Of a DNA stretch of 64,000 nucleotides, positions 20,562-31,249 are shown piece after piece. The first letter of the stretch is position 1; each line of letters opens with the position of its first letter. The stretch lies in the NCBI GenBank assembly GCA_902728285.1, contig CACVBU010000615.1, positions 2,713,736 through 2,777,735 on the forward strand, written 5' to 3'. The position numbers and the translations under genes were made by a program. Source of the stretch: Clytia hemisphaerica (Eukaryota; Cnidaria; Hydrozoa; Leptothecata; Clytiidae). Under the pieces are notes generated by a model. It worked only from the letters and a program-made list of their open reading frames with translations, ran no database searches and had not been told where the DNA came from.

Positions 20562-20827
20562 TGGGCTTTTCCAGAAAAAAACCGTGCACCCCCAGTTGAG
20601 GAGTCCATTTCCATTCCAAGGGGGTATGGTTTGAAATGCAGTGGAATTCCATAGCAGTAGACAAAAATCCGTCAAAAATAAGTGGAATTCCATGGGGGTA
20701 ATGAACGAAAATCTGTAAGAATTCGGAATTCCAGAGGGTTATGATCCTAAAATTGCCTGGAATTCCAAGGGGGTAGTTCACAAAAGGTTGCAGCTTCTCA
20801 ACTACGGTTTTTTTCTGGAAAAGCCCA
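20562..20827. mobile_element. TGGGCTTTTCCAG MITE, copy 1
   Basis: TIRs TGGGCTTTTCCAGAAAAAAA and the inverse at the right. The interior has four direct copies of a unit like GGAATTCCATGGGGGTA spaced about 55-60 bp. The other copy is at 52229-52502 in opposite orientation and keeps a longer terminal match (GTGCACCCCCTGTTGAGGAG). No ORF of its own; the ORFs reading through it are repeat shadows. Confidence 0.85.
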
Positions 20828-21416
20828 TTCACTCTCGTGTTTCTCGGTGTTTCTCAAGCCTGATTTTCGCAGGTCCATCATGACCATAACTGTATCAGTG
20901 ACAAACAGACAAAATAATATACAAATGTATATAAGCTGATGCCTAGTTGGAAATTGGACAAAGTTATAAGTATATATCTAATGCGAAGTATAGAGAGTTC
21001 TTTCCCATACTAGCTTTTTCGGTTGACGAACAACACACTGACTTAGTATTTAGTCTATCAAGCTAGACGACTAATTCAAACATAGTTGAAATAAAGCAAA
21101 AAGTAATGGAGGGAACAAATTGTAGTCAATTTTTATACAAACTAAATCCTATCCTCCTACCAAATTATCATACTACTGTATTAAAAGCATTATAAAACGA
21201 CTCCAGTCTACCTAGTATTAGAAAACGTGTATCGAATAAATATTAAATACAGGGGGTAGGTTATTAGATTTATTAACCCTCGGTGATGTATAATCATAAG
21301 GAGGAAGGACTATTTTTGCATCTATTGTTTCATTTTCAAAACGCGTGCGTAAGATATTAATATTATTGTTCTATGTTCTGCATGCTTGTTATTTATAATA
21401 CAGGAATAGTCAATCC

Positions 21417-21875
21417 GAAAGCAGCCGGCGAGGCGACCTTTTTTTACGATGTGTTCTGAGAGCATATTCCAGCTAGAAAGTTTGATCTGTTCTTATCAGA
21501 ACTTCGAAAATTAATCAGCTAGAAATAATGATGTGTTCTGATGAGACAGGGGTATAATGAAATTCACCTAACGTGTTTTTGCTGTCTAGGTAACGCTAGA
21601 AAGCTTCAGAACACATCTTTTAAGGGGACAGGGGTATAATCAAGAGAAAAATGATGTAATCTTGTTGCCTAGTAACCTTGGAACACATCTTTCGTGGAGA
21701 AAAACAAATATCTTTCAGGTTTATCTTGGCAAACTGTTTTTCCTAGATTTTAGCACCCTTTAGAACACATCAAAGCATAAAGTAATGATAAGTTTAGGGA
21801 GACAAATAGTGTGATAAAAGTTTCCTAGAAATAAGAACACATCATTTGTATTAAAATCTCTCCGCCGGCTGCTTC
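21417..21875. mobile_element. MITE with six AGAACACATC boxes
   Basis: The ends GAAAGCAGCCGGCGAGG and, inverted, GAAGCAGCCGGCGGAG are 14-16 bp TIRs. Inside, GATGTGTTCTGA occurs twice in forward sense (21448, 21530) and AGAACACATC or GGAACACATC four times in reverse (about 21607, 21680, 21763, 21835). The boxes are thus oriented outward from each half. It ends 50 bp from the donor of exon 6. Family unknown. Confidence 0.75.
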
Positions 21876-21924
21876 TGTCAGTCGAACTCACCGATACCCA
21901 AAAATCAAAATCAAATTTACTTAC

Positions 21925-22127
21925 TTTATAATTGTAGTCCCAAGTAAGTTTGTGATCAGTTTCAACCATGGTTGTCGATTTAAAAGTATCCTTTTTTGTT
22001 ATCCTCCTATAAACTTGATCGTTAGAATCTTTCTCTACGCTTGAAAGGCAAAAATCCTCATTGGGTAAATCTAAACTTTCTGAAGCCGATTTCACACAAC
22101 CAAAATTTCCAAGAACAAGTCCAAGTT
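21925..22127 (-). CDS. exon 6
   Basis: 203 bp, phase 1 in and 0 out, between TTGTTTTTTCAG and TATAAA/GTAAGT. It encodes ELGLVLGNFGCVKSASESLD, a second cysteine (EDFCLSS) and a charged stretch ending KLTWDYNYK. The long ORF past the donor is read-through. No domain is recognised. Confidence 0.8.
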
Positions 22128-22762
22128 CTGAAAAAACAAAATTTGGACTTACTACATGTGTCTAGGGAGCCAAAGTGAAGGTACGCAATTTTTTATAAGG
22201 GCCGTTAAATTTTACTCAGGCATGGTGCTGTTCTTGATTTTTCAGGCTTAATTGTTCTTGCGATTTTCTTAATACGCTTGTTTTTTCTACTAAAAACTTA
22301 AAATGGGTTAAAATCAGAGAAACTTCAGTAAACTGAGGCTCAGGGTTATTTTTAATTTATTATTTATTTATTTATAAAAGTGCATTTCTCAGGTCTATTG
22401 ACCTCTATGAAACAATCTTACATCTTTACAATTTATAACGTGAGGCTCTGAGTATGTTAAACCTCATAAAATTCATAAAAGTTCACGCGGAATTTTTTTC
22501 AAGGTCAACTTTTATTTCTGCCAGACTGTTATAGATTATAGAGTTTTCTGGGCCTCTAACCCGCTCTTCGTATAATCATGTTGTTTCCGTCGTAAATTTC
22601 TTTAAATTGAGTTTACTCCTAGGACTACCTCTCACTTTCCATATATAACTCTTGTGTTTTTCTTTCGATGTTTTTTCTTTTGCTTTATGATGCCATTGTT
22701 TTATTATTAAAATGAATATTACAGGTTGTAGGCACTCAGTGGGCCTCTAAACCGATCTCAAT

Positions 22763-23852
22763 TTACAAATTTCGTGTAACGAATTTCTTTGGATGGCTTT
22801 TCCATGCTTCTTTCAACTTTTCTATGAAGCCTTTTATGAAAACAGCAGCTACCACCGGCAATTTATTCCACGTAGGGATGGTTCTGTAGTAGAACGACTT
22901 TGTTTGCGGGCCGCGGAATCCATCACTTGCAAAGTTCGGCTGGAGTTCATCTTTGTGTTGTCGATTCGGACGTGGTCGATGGGTAGTTTTCTTTGGAATC
23001 GTAGCTTTATCGTAGAAGTGAAGATGCTTATAGACCTGCGCCATATCACAAAAAGTTCTACGAAACTCTAGTGTTGGCAATTGTAAGCTTCGTAGTCTAT
23101 CCTCATAAGAGAGATTTTTGTAAAGTTTGACGAATAGGTTGACGTGTTTCCTTAGTTTCGGTGACCAGACTGATTGGGCATATTCAAGATGTGGTCGAAC
23201 GAAAGTACAGTACAAAGTAAGAAAAATCTGTGGGCTAAGGTTTTGGAAGCCACGGTTAATAACTCCAAGCATCAAATTGGCCTTGTAGACTTGCTTAGAG
23301 ATATGTTCCTCGAAACTCAACTCTGCATCAATAACAACACCAAGATCTTTCTCTATGAAAACGTGTTCCAGTTGATTTTCATTTAGAGTATATGGATGTG
23401 CATGTTTAATGTTTGTAAACTTTCCGATTGTAAGTACATGGCACTTGTCTGGATGGAACTGAAGCAACCAGTCTTTAGACCATTTCTCCAGCTCCTCGAT
23501 ATCTTTTTGTATGATAAGAGAGTTAGTCATCGATGGAGTCAACTTCTTTAAATATCTTTGTATCATCAGCAAAGAGTAGTATGGATGAGATGATTTTATC
23601 AGGAAGATCGTTGATATATAGAACAAAAAGTAGCGGCCCAAGTATACTACCCTGTGGTATTCCACTTACTACATCATTTGTTGTTGATTTTGACTGATTC
23701 ACTTTTACCTGTTGTTTACGTCCGTTAAGGAATGCTCTTATCCAATCAAGTGTAGGTCCTTTTAGTCCATATCCCATTAGTTTTTTGCACAATCGACGGT
23801 GTGGCACGGTATCAAATGCCTTTGCAAAATCGAAATAGATACAATCTACCAC
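22763..23852 (-). pseudogene. LINE reverse transcriptase (palm to C-terminus), frameshifted
   Basis: The upstream frame carries [31 protein letters not shown] and FADDTKIF. A frameshift near 23530 leads to the second frame with EKWSKDWLLQFHPDKCHVL, IEKDLGVVIDAELSFEEHI, RPHLEYAQSVWSP and, at the end, TIPTWNKLP. These are the ordered motifs of CR1/L2-type reverse transcriptases and their C-terminal thumb region. About 25 residues are lost or shifted after NLFVKLYKNLSYEDR compared with the paralogue at 49-50 kb. Confidence 0.85.
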
Positions 23853-24185
23853 TTTTCCTTCTGACGTACTTTCACAGCATCTATCGATGTATGTTAGCAG
23901 TTGGGTAACTGTCGAGCGTTTGCTAATGAAACCATATTGTTTAGATGCTTTGTAATGTGCGCTCGTAGAATTGTTTCCATCAGCTTACAAACGATCGATG
24001 TCAAACTTACAGGTCGGTAGTTAACAGCCAAATTTTGTGCTCCTTTGCTCTTATAAATTGGAGTTACATATGCTAATTTCCATTCTTCCGGTAGGACTCA
24101 CGTCGATAACGATTTGATCATTAAAAGTGCAATTATCTCGTGTTCTTTCCTTGAAAAATCGTCTGATTCTCTGAATCATCTTTAT

Positions 24186-24404
24186 CTAGTTTGTGGGCTG
24201 ATGCAAGGATTCTAATCCTTTCCTCTTCACTCTCCATCGTTCAGTTGTATACATTTCATCTTTACGAGCAGCTATGCGTTCTACCTTGATTATCGTCACA
24301 TCGAAACCCATTTGTTTTTTCAGCATTCTTTCTATAAAATCTTTGTCACCAACTCGTTGCTCTTTTTCATTTTCGTGCTTGTTTTCACCTAAATAATGCA
24401 CCAT
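24186..24404 (-). pseudogene. LINE ORF1 fragment
   Basis: Short frame with VGDKDFIERMLKKQMGFDVT and VERIAARKDE, resembling the RNA-binding region of LINE ORF1 proteins. It lies in the expected place between the PHD-like part and the reverse transcriptase of the same element. Confidence 0.5.
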
Positions 24405-24755
24405 GATGTTGCACTTAGTTGATTTGAGCCATACGCTCCTCTTTGTTAACTGATTTGATGAAACATTTTATGGTAACCTCTTGTCTTTGTAGATCTTCTT
24501 CGGTGACTTCTGCATATGATTGTTTTTTTTGTTTCTGTTTTGTTGAGCTGTGTTTCAGATGGTTTCAGATCGTTTGTTGTTCCGTTCTTTGTTGACGTCT
24601 TTTTTATTCATTAGCTTCTCGACTTTCCTTTCTAGAGAGGTTATATTCTCTCGTTGAAACCTAATTTTAATTCATGATGTCCATCTTTATCTGCTTCTTT
24701 CGTTGTGAAGTTACTGCGAGTTTTTTATCTGCTTATTCTAATCTCTATTAAGATT

Positions 24756-25010
24756 CTAATCCTCTCTAGTAAGAGTGGCGTTCTTGTAAAACAATTTCCA
24801 TAATTCGAAGTGCCAGCTTTTATATTGCAGACACAGCTGAATCTGATAGGCCGGGAGCTCAGAGCAAGCATAATGGACAAGTCTATCACATCTCCTACAT
24901 TGTAAGGTGTCGTTATCTGCTATGATGGTGTTTGTTAAACAGTTATTGGGTGTGCAATATCCATAATTTTGTTGAATTTCCTTGTTAAAATTTTCGTTGA
25001 TTTCCGCCAT
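24756..25010 (-). pseudogene. LINE ORF1 start with PHD-like zinc finger
   Basis: MAEINENFNKEIQQNYGYCT, then cysteine pairs in NCL, LQCRRC and HYACSELP. The C-x2-C...H-x2-C layout matches the PHD-like finger found at the start of ORF1 in many CR1 elements. It starts with an ATG close to the 5' edge of the element, and the frame is lost after LPAYQ. Confidence 0.6.
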
Positions 25011-25579
25011 ATTGTTGCATTTTCAGGATCGTGACAGCACAGAAAATATTTGACGTTATTCTTAGGTTTTGACAGATGTTCAGCCTCGTGTTCTTATAAA
25101 ACTGTTCTTTTAAAAAGAGCGGGTACAGTATCATATTTTTGGCTATTTCGGTGATTCAAGCTGAGAATTTCAGCTATAGTCTTAAAATTTGAAACGTTTA
25201 TCTAGATTTTATATTTTTCATTTTTTTAAAGAAAATTCTTTCCCAGCCTTCCCAACTGGCACACGAACGTGTGTTGGTCACTCGATTTAAAAAAGACGGC
25301 ATGTGCGTGCCGCCAAAATATTGTCTTTCAAGATCGGACCCTACAGTGCAGCTCTTAAACAGTTAAAAGGTACCTTTACAGTGATATTTATAACGAAAGT
25401 TTCTCATCCATACAGTGCAGTTTGATTGAATATCTTATTTTGCTGAAGCCACCCAAAAGTGAGGTCAGCACAATGTGCAAAAAAATCAAAATGAGTGCGA
25501 GTCAAAACTTTAAAGATACATCAGATTTGCGATTCAGCAGTCCTCGAGCACATCCTATCCAGCTAAAAGAAGACCCTTA

Positions 25580-25650
25580 CAGTACATTCCAAGGATATCG
25601 GAACGTGGCAAATGCCGTGGGTCGGACCATATGAGTGCCCCTCCCTGTAT
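25580..25650 (+). repeat. dispersed repeat with ATGCCGTGGGTCGGACCATA
   Basis: CAGTACATTCCAAGGATATC, AATGCCGTGGGTCGGACCAT and ATGAGTGCCCC match a second copy at about 27390-27475. Non-coding, type unknown. The following 25660-25770 resembles the CACCCCTGTCTCA-type elements further right. Confidence 0.5.
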
Positions 25651-25926
25651 GGAGTTTATGGATGCTAGATACACCCTTGTCTCGCAGCCTCATCAGAACT
25701 TCTTCCTACAGTAGGGATGGAAATTTCCATCGAAATCCCAATGGGGATAGAACGTCTAATGCACTCATAAACCATACCCACTGGATTTTTTTACCTTGTT
25801 ATTTAAGCGATTTTTTTTGGAAATTCAGGAAAATTCTGTTCACGCAAAGTTTTCCAATTCACGCATTCACGCAGCTTTCTTTAAATTTGTGAATATTTTC
25901 TTGGTGCATGTAATTTACTAAAGGAA

Positions 25927-26045
25927 TACACGTTTTTTTATAAGAATGGTGTTTATTTCAATTCACCATGAATATGCTTAAATTTTTGAGGAAACTTGTT
26001 CTGAAATATTCTTACGGTATTCTTAAGTTTGGATCCTATTCCAGC
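25927..26045. mobile_element. TACACGC-family MITE, partial inverted copy
   Basis: It starts TACACGTTTTTTTATAAGAA and runs to AAGTTTGGATCCTATTC, the reverse complement of the right third of the copies at 4854 and 59919. The rest is missing. Confidence 0.6.
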
Positions 26046-26170
26046 CAAAATCTAGCATATAATGTAATACATACATGAAGCAAATCTTTGCCCCCCCCGG
26101 ATTTTTTTACAGTCGGAATAGCCTGAAAATATACTTAACTTGTTCTTAATGATTTGGCCATCGAAACCTT

Positions 26171-26271
26171 ACCCAGCTGACACACAACGTTATTTCAACG
26201 TTTATCTAATGTTCAAAACGTCCATATAACGTTAGATGAACGTTGGAACAACGTTGTGTACCAGTTGGGTA
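26171..26271. mobile_element. ACGTT-family palindromic MITE, copy D
   Basis: 101 bp from ACCCAGCTGACACACAACGT to ACGTTGTGTACCAGTTGGGT. It directly abuts the MULE-like element on its right. Confidence 0.8.
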
Positions 26272-26283
26272 AGTTCTTCTATA

Positions 26284-27010
26284 GGGAGTTTCTAAACATC
26301 GACCAGAAATGGCGACCACGACCTGCGACCACGACCGGCAACAAGATAAATTTGGATTATCGAGTTTATCTGCTCTCTCCACCGTAGAGAATTTTTAAAT
26401 CAAGTCCTCGGAATCCCGGCTCGGAATACTAAAAAGTGACCATTGAAGTAACCAGCCATTTTCTTGACAAAGTGACGCTATTTGACAAAAATATCATAGG
26501 GTCATTAAATATGATGTCTGTAAGTTTAGTTAAACGAAATATTTTAATTATGCTGAATGAGATGCCTTTAGTATGGATAGATAGAACTTGTCAGTAGGAA
26601 AAAATTGGGAAAGCCAGTTTTAGAGATATGAATCTAATCAATTATTCTATTGTCTTTATGCTGACAAAATGACTAATTTCAACAGAAATAACAATCTGAT
26701 GATGAAATACAAAGCTTCTCAAACCATTTTCAAAAAATTTTGTGTCACTAATTATTGTGATGCTGATAATACAAAAGGATCGAAATTGACACCATAATCA
26801 AGCTCCAAGAGCGTCGAAATGGTTGTTTTACGTATTTGGCACGTGGCTTTAATTAATTAGATGAAACAGGGGTGAGCTTACTCTTCAATATTAAATATAT
26901 TCAAATGCACGTTGGATAAAGAGAAAAAACTCGATAACCCAAATTTATCTGGTCGCTGGTCGTGGTCGCCGGTCGTGGTCGTCATTTCTGTTTGACGTTT
27001 AGAAACTCCC
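26284..27010. mobile_element. MULE-like MITE with 9-bp target duplication
   Basis: Long inverted ends (about 75 bp) start GGGAGTTTCTAAAC and contain GACCACGACCTGCGACCACG-type repeats (left) and the inverse (right). The element is flanked by the exact 9-bp duplication TCTTCTATA (26275-26283 and 27011-27019). Nine-bp duplications and long TIRs are typical of Mutator-like elements. At 727 bp it has no transposase. It lies in intron 5, 60 bp from the donor of exon 5. Confidence 0.85.
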
Positions 27011-27070
27011 TCTTCTATAGTTTGTTGTCATATAAAAAAACGTGTCTTGGCAAAAAAAAACGCGTGTTAC

Positions 27071-27235
27071 CTGCAGCAGTCTGATTGGCATTCATCTTCT
27101 TTGCTGATACATAAAGGGAGAATTCTTGGTCATTATTTTCCTCGATCAACTTGTACTCAAATGCAAATGACGCCGTGATTGTAGTTCCAGCAGGAACGTT
27201 TATGCCTTGATTTTTGGTGACGTAATAATCCATCT
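27071..27235 (-). CDS. exon 5
   Basis: 165 bp, phases 1-1, between TTTTGTTTTATAG and GCTGCAG/GTAACA. It encodes KMDYYVTKNQGINVPAGTTI and then FEYKLIEENNDQEFSLYVSA. Beta-rich, no cysteine. The VPAG turn recurs in exon 8. Symmetric phases fit a shuffled extracellular module. No known family. Confidence 0.8.
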
Positions 27236-27384
27236 CTATAAAACAAAATCGAATTTAGAAAAACTTAAAATGAATGAAAACAGTGGATTCTCAGCAACTC
27301 GAACATGGGAATTCATAGGGTCCGGATAACTTTGTTCGATTTAAGGAGACTCTACTGTATTTCACTAGTTGCAACAACTTTCTA

Positions 27385-27480
27385 CACATTACAGTGCATT
27401 TCGAGGATCTCGAAAAACCTACTCTTAATGTGCCGCCCCATGCCGTGGGTCGGACCATATGAGTGCCCCCCGGGCATTTT
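27385..27480 (+). repeat. dispersed repeat, second copy of the GTCGGACCATATGAGTGCC unit
   Basis: CAGTGCATTTCGAGGATCTC, CCATGCCGTGGGTCGGACCA and ATGAGTGCCCCC match the copy at 25580-25650. Located in intron 4. Confidence 0.5.
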
Positions 27481-28179
27481 TTCTATAAAAAACATCAGAA
27501 AAAGTAGAAATCTGTTTTCCTTTATTCTATCCCTAGCCCGGGGGCAAATCCATACCACTAGATCCAGTCTCTTTTTGGAGAAAAAATAAACAGAGAACCA
27601 AAGACCAACTTTTTCCAAATTTGGGAGGTATTTTATGTTTTTCTTATAGTTTCATAAACTTTTATAGGGTTTTAGAATAAAATTCATTGTTGTTGTTTTC
27701 ATATAATTTTTGTAAACGAAAGTTAAAAAATTCTAAGATGGCGATATCCACTGGTTTACTTCACTGGAATCAGCGCCATTAAATGGGGGTCGAATCCATT
27801 GAGTTTAAAGCCTGAAGGACCTTTCTCAGGCAAGAAAAAGTGAAGCCACTTATTTCCCATCCAGAACGCGCCTAGAACGCGCCACAATCATATTTACCAA
27901 ATTGGCTGGGAGGTCGAATTGATATTATTTTAATGGGCATGAAATGGGCATTTCTTTATGAAAAATTTATTATAATAATTCTCGCAAGTGAATAAATTTT
28001 GGCGTTTTCTAAATAAGGCGATCGTTCAAAATTGGATTTTTACCGGATTTACTTTGGCTAAAACTCAATTTTAATAAAAATTTAATTCTGCAAATGTTGG
28101 AATTTTTTAATTTTGATCTCTGCATTCGGTAAAATTCAAAAAAAAATAAACAATCGACTTAAGGTAATTTTACACTTAC

Positions 28180-28365
28180 TTGATTCGAGGCAAGCTCCTC
28201 CCCTAACATTATCTACGCTTGATCCACCACAAGAACTTCTGCCAGAATTGTAACTGGGTGGAAATTTATTGCAGAGGCGGGTACGTTTCATTTGAGGATT
28301 AGTGGAGGTGCTCTTCAAAGCGCATTTTCCAGTCCACGTGGTCCACGGTGACCATTGTCCATTAA
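28180..28365 (-). CDS. exon 4, thrombospondin type 1 repeat
   Basis: 186 bp, phases 1-1, between TTATGTTTAAG and ATCAA/GTAAGT. VNGQWSPWTTWTGKC opens with the W-x2-W-x2-W ladder of TSP1 repeats, followed by KRTRLC (the Arg layer strand) and further cysteines in SSCGG and GGACLE. There are four cysteines. The usual CS-x-TCG segment is replaced by GKCALKST. TSP1 repeats are extracellular, often C-mannosylated on these tryptophans. One exon per module with symmetric phase is the usual arrangement. Confidence 0.85.
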
Positions 28366-28396
28366 CTTAAACATAAAATTATCGGTTATTAAGCTT

Positions 28397-28505
28397 CCGG
28401 AGGGGGGGGGGGTACTTAGGCAAAATGGGTGCTAGGTATGTGCAGACGGTAAGGGTCGGTTTTTTCACCTTTTAAAGTCTCTCTAAAGGTCGCAAAAATC
28501 AGAAA
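28397..28505 (+). repeat. direct repeat, unit 1 of a pair about 2 kb apart
   Basis: A G-run then GTACTTAGGC, GGGTGCTAGGTATGTGCA and AAAGTCTCTCTAAAGG. A second copy in the same orientation is at 30462-30560. The pair flanks the 1.1-kb fold-back element, but nothing LTR-like (no TG...CA ends) was seen. Confidence 0.5.
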
Positions 28506-28939
28506 AATTTAAACTATTAATTTAGAGCGAAACAATTGTAAAAAAGTCTCTCTAAGGGTAGGAAATTTTGCAAAAATCGAAAAATTTTTCAATAAAACCA
28601 CTCTTCACCTTTTTATAAACGCTCATTTTGAAATCTAATTCTTTGCACTACGATTCTTGTACATAAATTTAAAGGTTTGGGAGCTACTTTTATCATTCTT
28701 AGATATGTTGTAGATAGAGTAAAGACGATTCCATGGTGATAGCTTGCTTAAACTTATCTTAATAAAATCGAATCTCCTGCAGTTTTCGAGTGAATAGATT
28801 TTTAGTTAATCGATAGAGCTTATCAAAAGCTTATCCCCCTTCCCTTCACTAACGGTTTTTTCGAAGTCTGAAAATCAAATATCTGAGGCTACCAACGGAT
28901 TCAGCGTGAAAAGTAGATAAAGAAAATGGGGTTATTTGT

Positions 28940-30062
28940 TAAGTTTCGACCACGTTGTGCCGAGAAATGGCATTTTAAGGCGAAAAATCGACGTTTTTGG
29001 CGTTTTCCGATGACGTCAGCAAAAACAGAGGCATTTTCAGAAAAAATCATTCCCACAGCTGGATAGCCCTGGATTAGTAGTATTTGAAAATGGTATGGTT
29101 TGATGGTTTGTTAACTTTCGATGTTCCGATCAAGAGATATTTCATTTTTACAATTTCTTCAAGACTCTCCTTTAATTCTAACTCAGGTGGATAGATATCT
29201 TTTAAGGATACATCAATGTTCTTCTTCAAATTAATCAATGTTTTTATGAGATAGATGCTTTTTTTGCTCATGAGGGCTTACTATACTTTTGAAGAATATG
29301 TGTGTTTAGACATGAAATTTTGGTTGCTTGGTGTGTTTTTATAGAAAAACTGGCCAAAATCGATATTTTTTTATAAGCACATTATCAATTACTTATGTTA
29401 GCTTTTCTCGACATTGGCTCTTTCATTCTTTATGATTTTTTGCACAAAGATGCCTAACTTTAAACCTTCGAATGTGACGGAGCCCCATTTTCGAAAGAAA
29501 ATGTTTTTGGGCAAATTTGGGCCAAAAAACGGCTAAAAAAACGGGGTTTTTGGACACTGAAAAATTGGATCATTAATTTTTTCAGATTTTTTGTATGAAA
29601 GTAGGTAAAAGATGGCTCAAGCAGATTTTTGCAAAAAAAATTTGTTGGCTCAAAAAACGCATGTTTATCTATAAGAATCACTATTAAGAAGCATACATCA
29701 ATGTTCTTAGTCAAATTACTCGATTCTTTGTTGAGATATATGTTTATTTTGCTCACGAACTCTTGAATATGAAAGAATATTTCAAGATCATGAAATTTTG
29801 GTTTCTAAACGTTTTTTTTAATAAGAAACAAACGACTAATTTTATTAGATCGTCACTATTTGTGTTCTGAATGATTGTTTAACGGTCATGCTCACGTAGA
29901 TATCAATTATATGTGTTAGATTCATAACCAAGTAGGTCCATAAAAGTATCACTTGTTTCTGAAAATGCTCCTAGAAAAATGCTGACGTCATCGGGAAACG
30001 CCAAAAACGTTGATTTTCCGCCTTAAGGAAGCCATTTCTCGGCACCAGGTGGTCAAAACTTA
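28940..30062. mobile_element. 1.1-kb fold-back element with about 85-bp TIRs
   Basis: The left arm TAAGTTTCGACCACGTTGTG...GGCGTTTTCCGATGACGTCA and the right arm, the inverse TGACGTCATCGGGAAACGCC...GGTGGTCAAAACTTA, match over about 85 bp. The interior carries two related halves (around 29230 and 29700: AATCAATG / ATGAAATTTTGGTT), giving two similar minus-strand ORFs that I take as repeat shadows. No transposase. Confidence 0.7.
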
Positions 30063-30063
30063 G

Positions 30064-30290
30064 CTCTAGTTTAGACGGACCCCTTTTCGCCCTGCCTATT
30101 CTAATTGTGAATTAAAGTAGGCTTAAAGTATGCTGTCTAAAGTCAATGCATTGCCCTCTTTTGACGTCAATGCAATGTCTTCTTTTAATCTTTTTCAAGC
30201 AAAGATTTTAACTGCCAACTTTGTGCCCACTTTCTGCTTACTCTAACAATTAGAATAGGCAGGGCAGAAAGTCGGCCGTCTAAACTAGAG
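30064..30290. mobile_element. CTCTAGTTTAGACGG MITE, copy 1, 5-bp target duplication
   Basis: Inverted ends CTCTAGTTTAGACGGAC and GGCCGTCTAAACTAGAG, with GCCCTGCCTATTCTAATTGT mirrored at the right. Flanked by CTTAG on both sides (30059-30063 and 30291-30295). 227 bp. The interior has TTGACGTCAATGCAATG. The second copy is at 31998-32222. Confidence 0.85.
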
Positions 30291-30461
30291 CTTAGAGATT
30301 TTCGAGGGTGTGAAAAAGGATCCTTATGGCTTGCATATACCCAGTACCCAGACTTTTTGACTCCAATATTATTCCTTCTTGAAGCTGTAATGTTTTATGT
30401 AAGAATTTTACGGAAAAATATTTTTATAAATTTCTATGCAATAACTCTTGAAAAATACCCG

Positions 30462-30560
30462 GGGGTGGTACTTAGGCAGGGTACTGGGTATGTGCAAGCC
30501 AGAAGGGTCCCTTTTTTACACCCTTAAAAGTCTCTAAAAGGGGTACAAAAATTAGGAGTC
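30462..30560 (+). repeat. direct repeat, unit 2 (partner of 28397-28505)
   Basis: GGTACTTAGGCAGGGTACTG, GGGTATGTGCAAGC and TTAAAAGTCTCTAAAAGG correspond to the first unit. Confidence 0.5.
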
Positions 30561-30953
30561 AGGTATCTGTATACCAAAACTGCAATTTTTAGCACCAAAT
30601 AAAAGAAGGTTTTTTTCTTCATTTTTTATCTGCATTCTTTGAATTTTTTTAGAATTATTTTCGCAGAAATTAGAGGGCTCTAAATTATTTTTGCAACGGT
30701 AAATAATATGTCAGAATTGAAACATTCTTTGAGAAAATGGCAAGCAATTGACAAAGATGAGTGCACAGTTAAAGCCATATGGCCTCTGATCTCGGACCAG
30801 GTAATAGTGAAGTTACGGACGTTTTAATGTTTACCGTAACTAACGTAAAACGTCAGAAGACGCTTCGATTGGTATGTAAAATTATTATTTTAACTCTCAA
30901 AAATTGTACTGTACTTTTTATTATACTGCAGGACTTAAAAGCATATACGACAT

Positions 30954-31102
30954 ATTCATGATATTCATGACGTAATGTTTTCTACGGAAAGACCCCGGTT
31001 TTAGCCAGTAGTGGCAAATTTAAACTAGAAAAGGGTTGTACAAGATTTGCCACTACTGGCGAAAACCGGGGTCTTTCCCATTACGTCATGAATATCATGA
31101 AT
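30954..31102. mobile_element. fold-back MITE ATTCATGATATTCATGACG, copy 2
   Basis: 149-bp near-perfect palindrome with the same arms as the copy at 5856-6012 (CTACGGAAAGACCCCGG, CCAGTAGTGGCAAATTT). The right arm lacks the short GTAGAAAA segment. It lies in intron 3, about 150 bp from exon 3. Confidence 0.85.
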
Positions 31103-31249
31103 ACATAGTTAGTACCTTCTGAAATAATGTATTTTCTTTGTTTTTAAATTCAAGCGGAATTATAATATTTAGACACTCCCCACCACACAATCTTTTTGAT
31201 GTGTTCAAAAAGATACGAAAAGAGTTTAAAACAAGAAATATAGTTTTAC

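Larger units (their letters stand above)
22345..25014 (-). mobile_element. CR1/L2-like LINE, 5' to 3' on the minus strand, with internal loss
   Basis: From high to low coordinate: ORF1 remnants with a PHD-like zinc finger and a second segment, then reverse transcriptase and C-terminal region, and a TTTA-type 3' tail at about 22345-22378 (plus-strand view). The endonuclease region is missing or unrecognisable between 24.18 and 23.87 kb. A second, more truncated relative is at 49240-50275, same strand. It lies in intron 5 in the sense orientation of the host gene. Confidence 0.8.

Noticed and set aside
22793-23386. Plus-strand ORFs of 60-92 codons
   Set aside because: They are antisense shadows of the minus-strand LINE reverse transcriptase.
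28397-30560. LTR retrotransposon flanked by two roughly 100-bp direct repeats
   Set aside because: No TG...CA ends, no primer-binding site, no gag/pol; the interval holds a fold-back element and a MITE instead.
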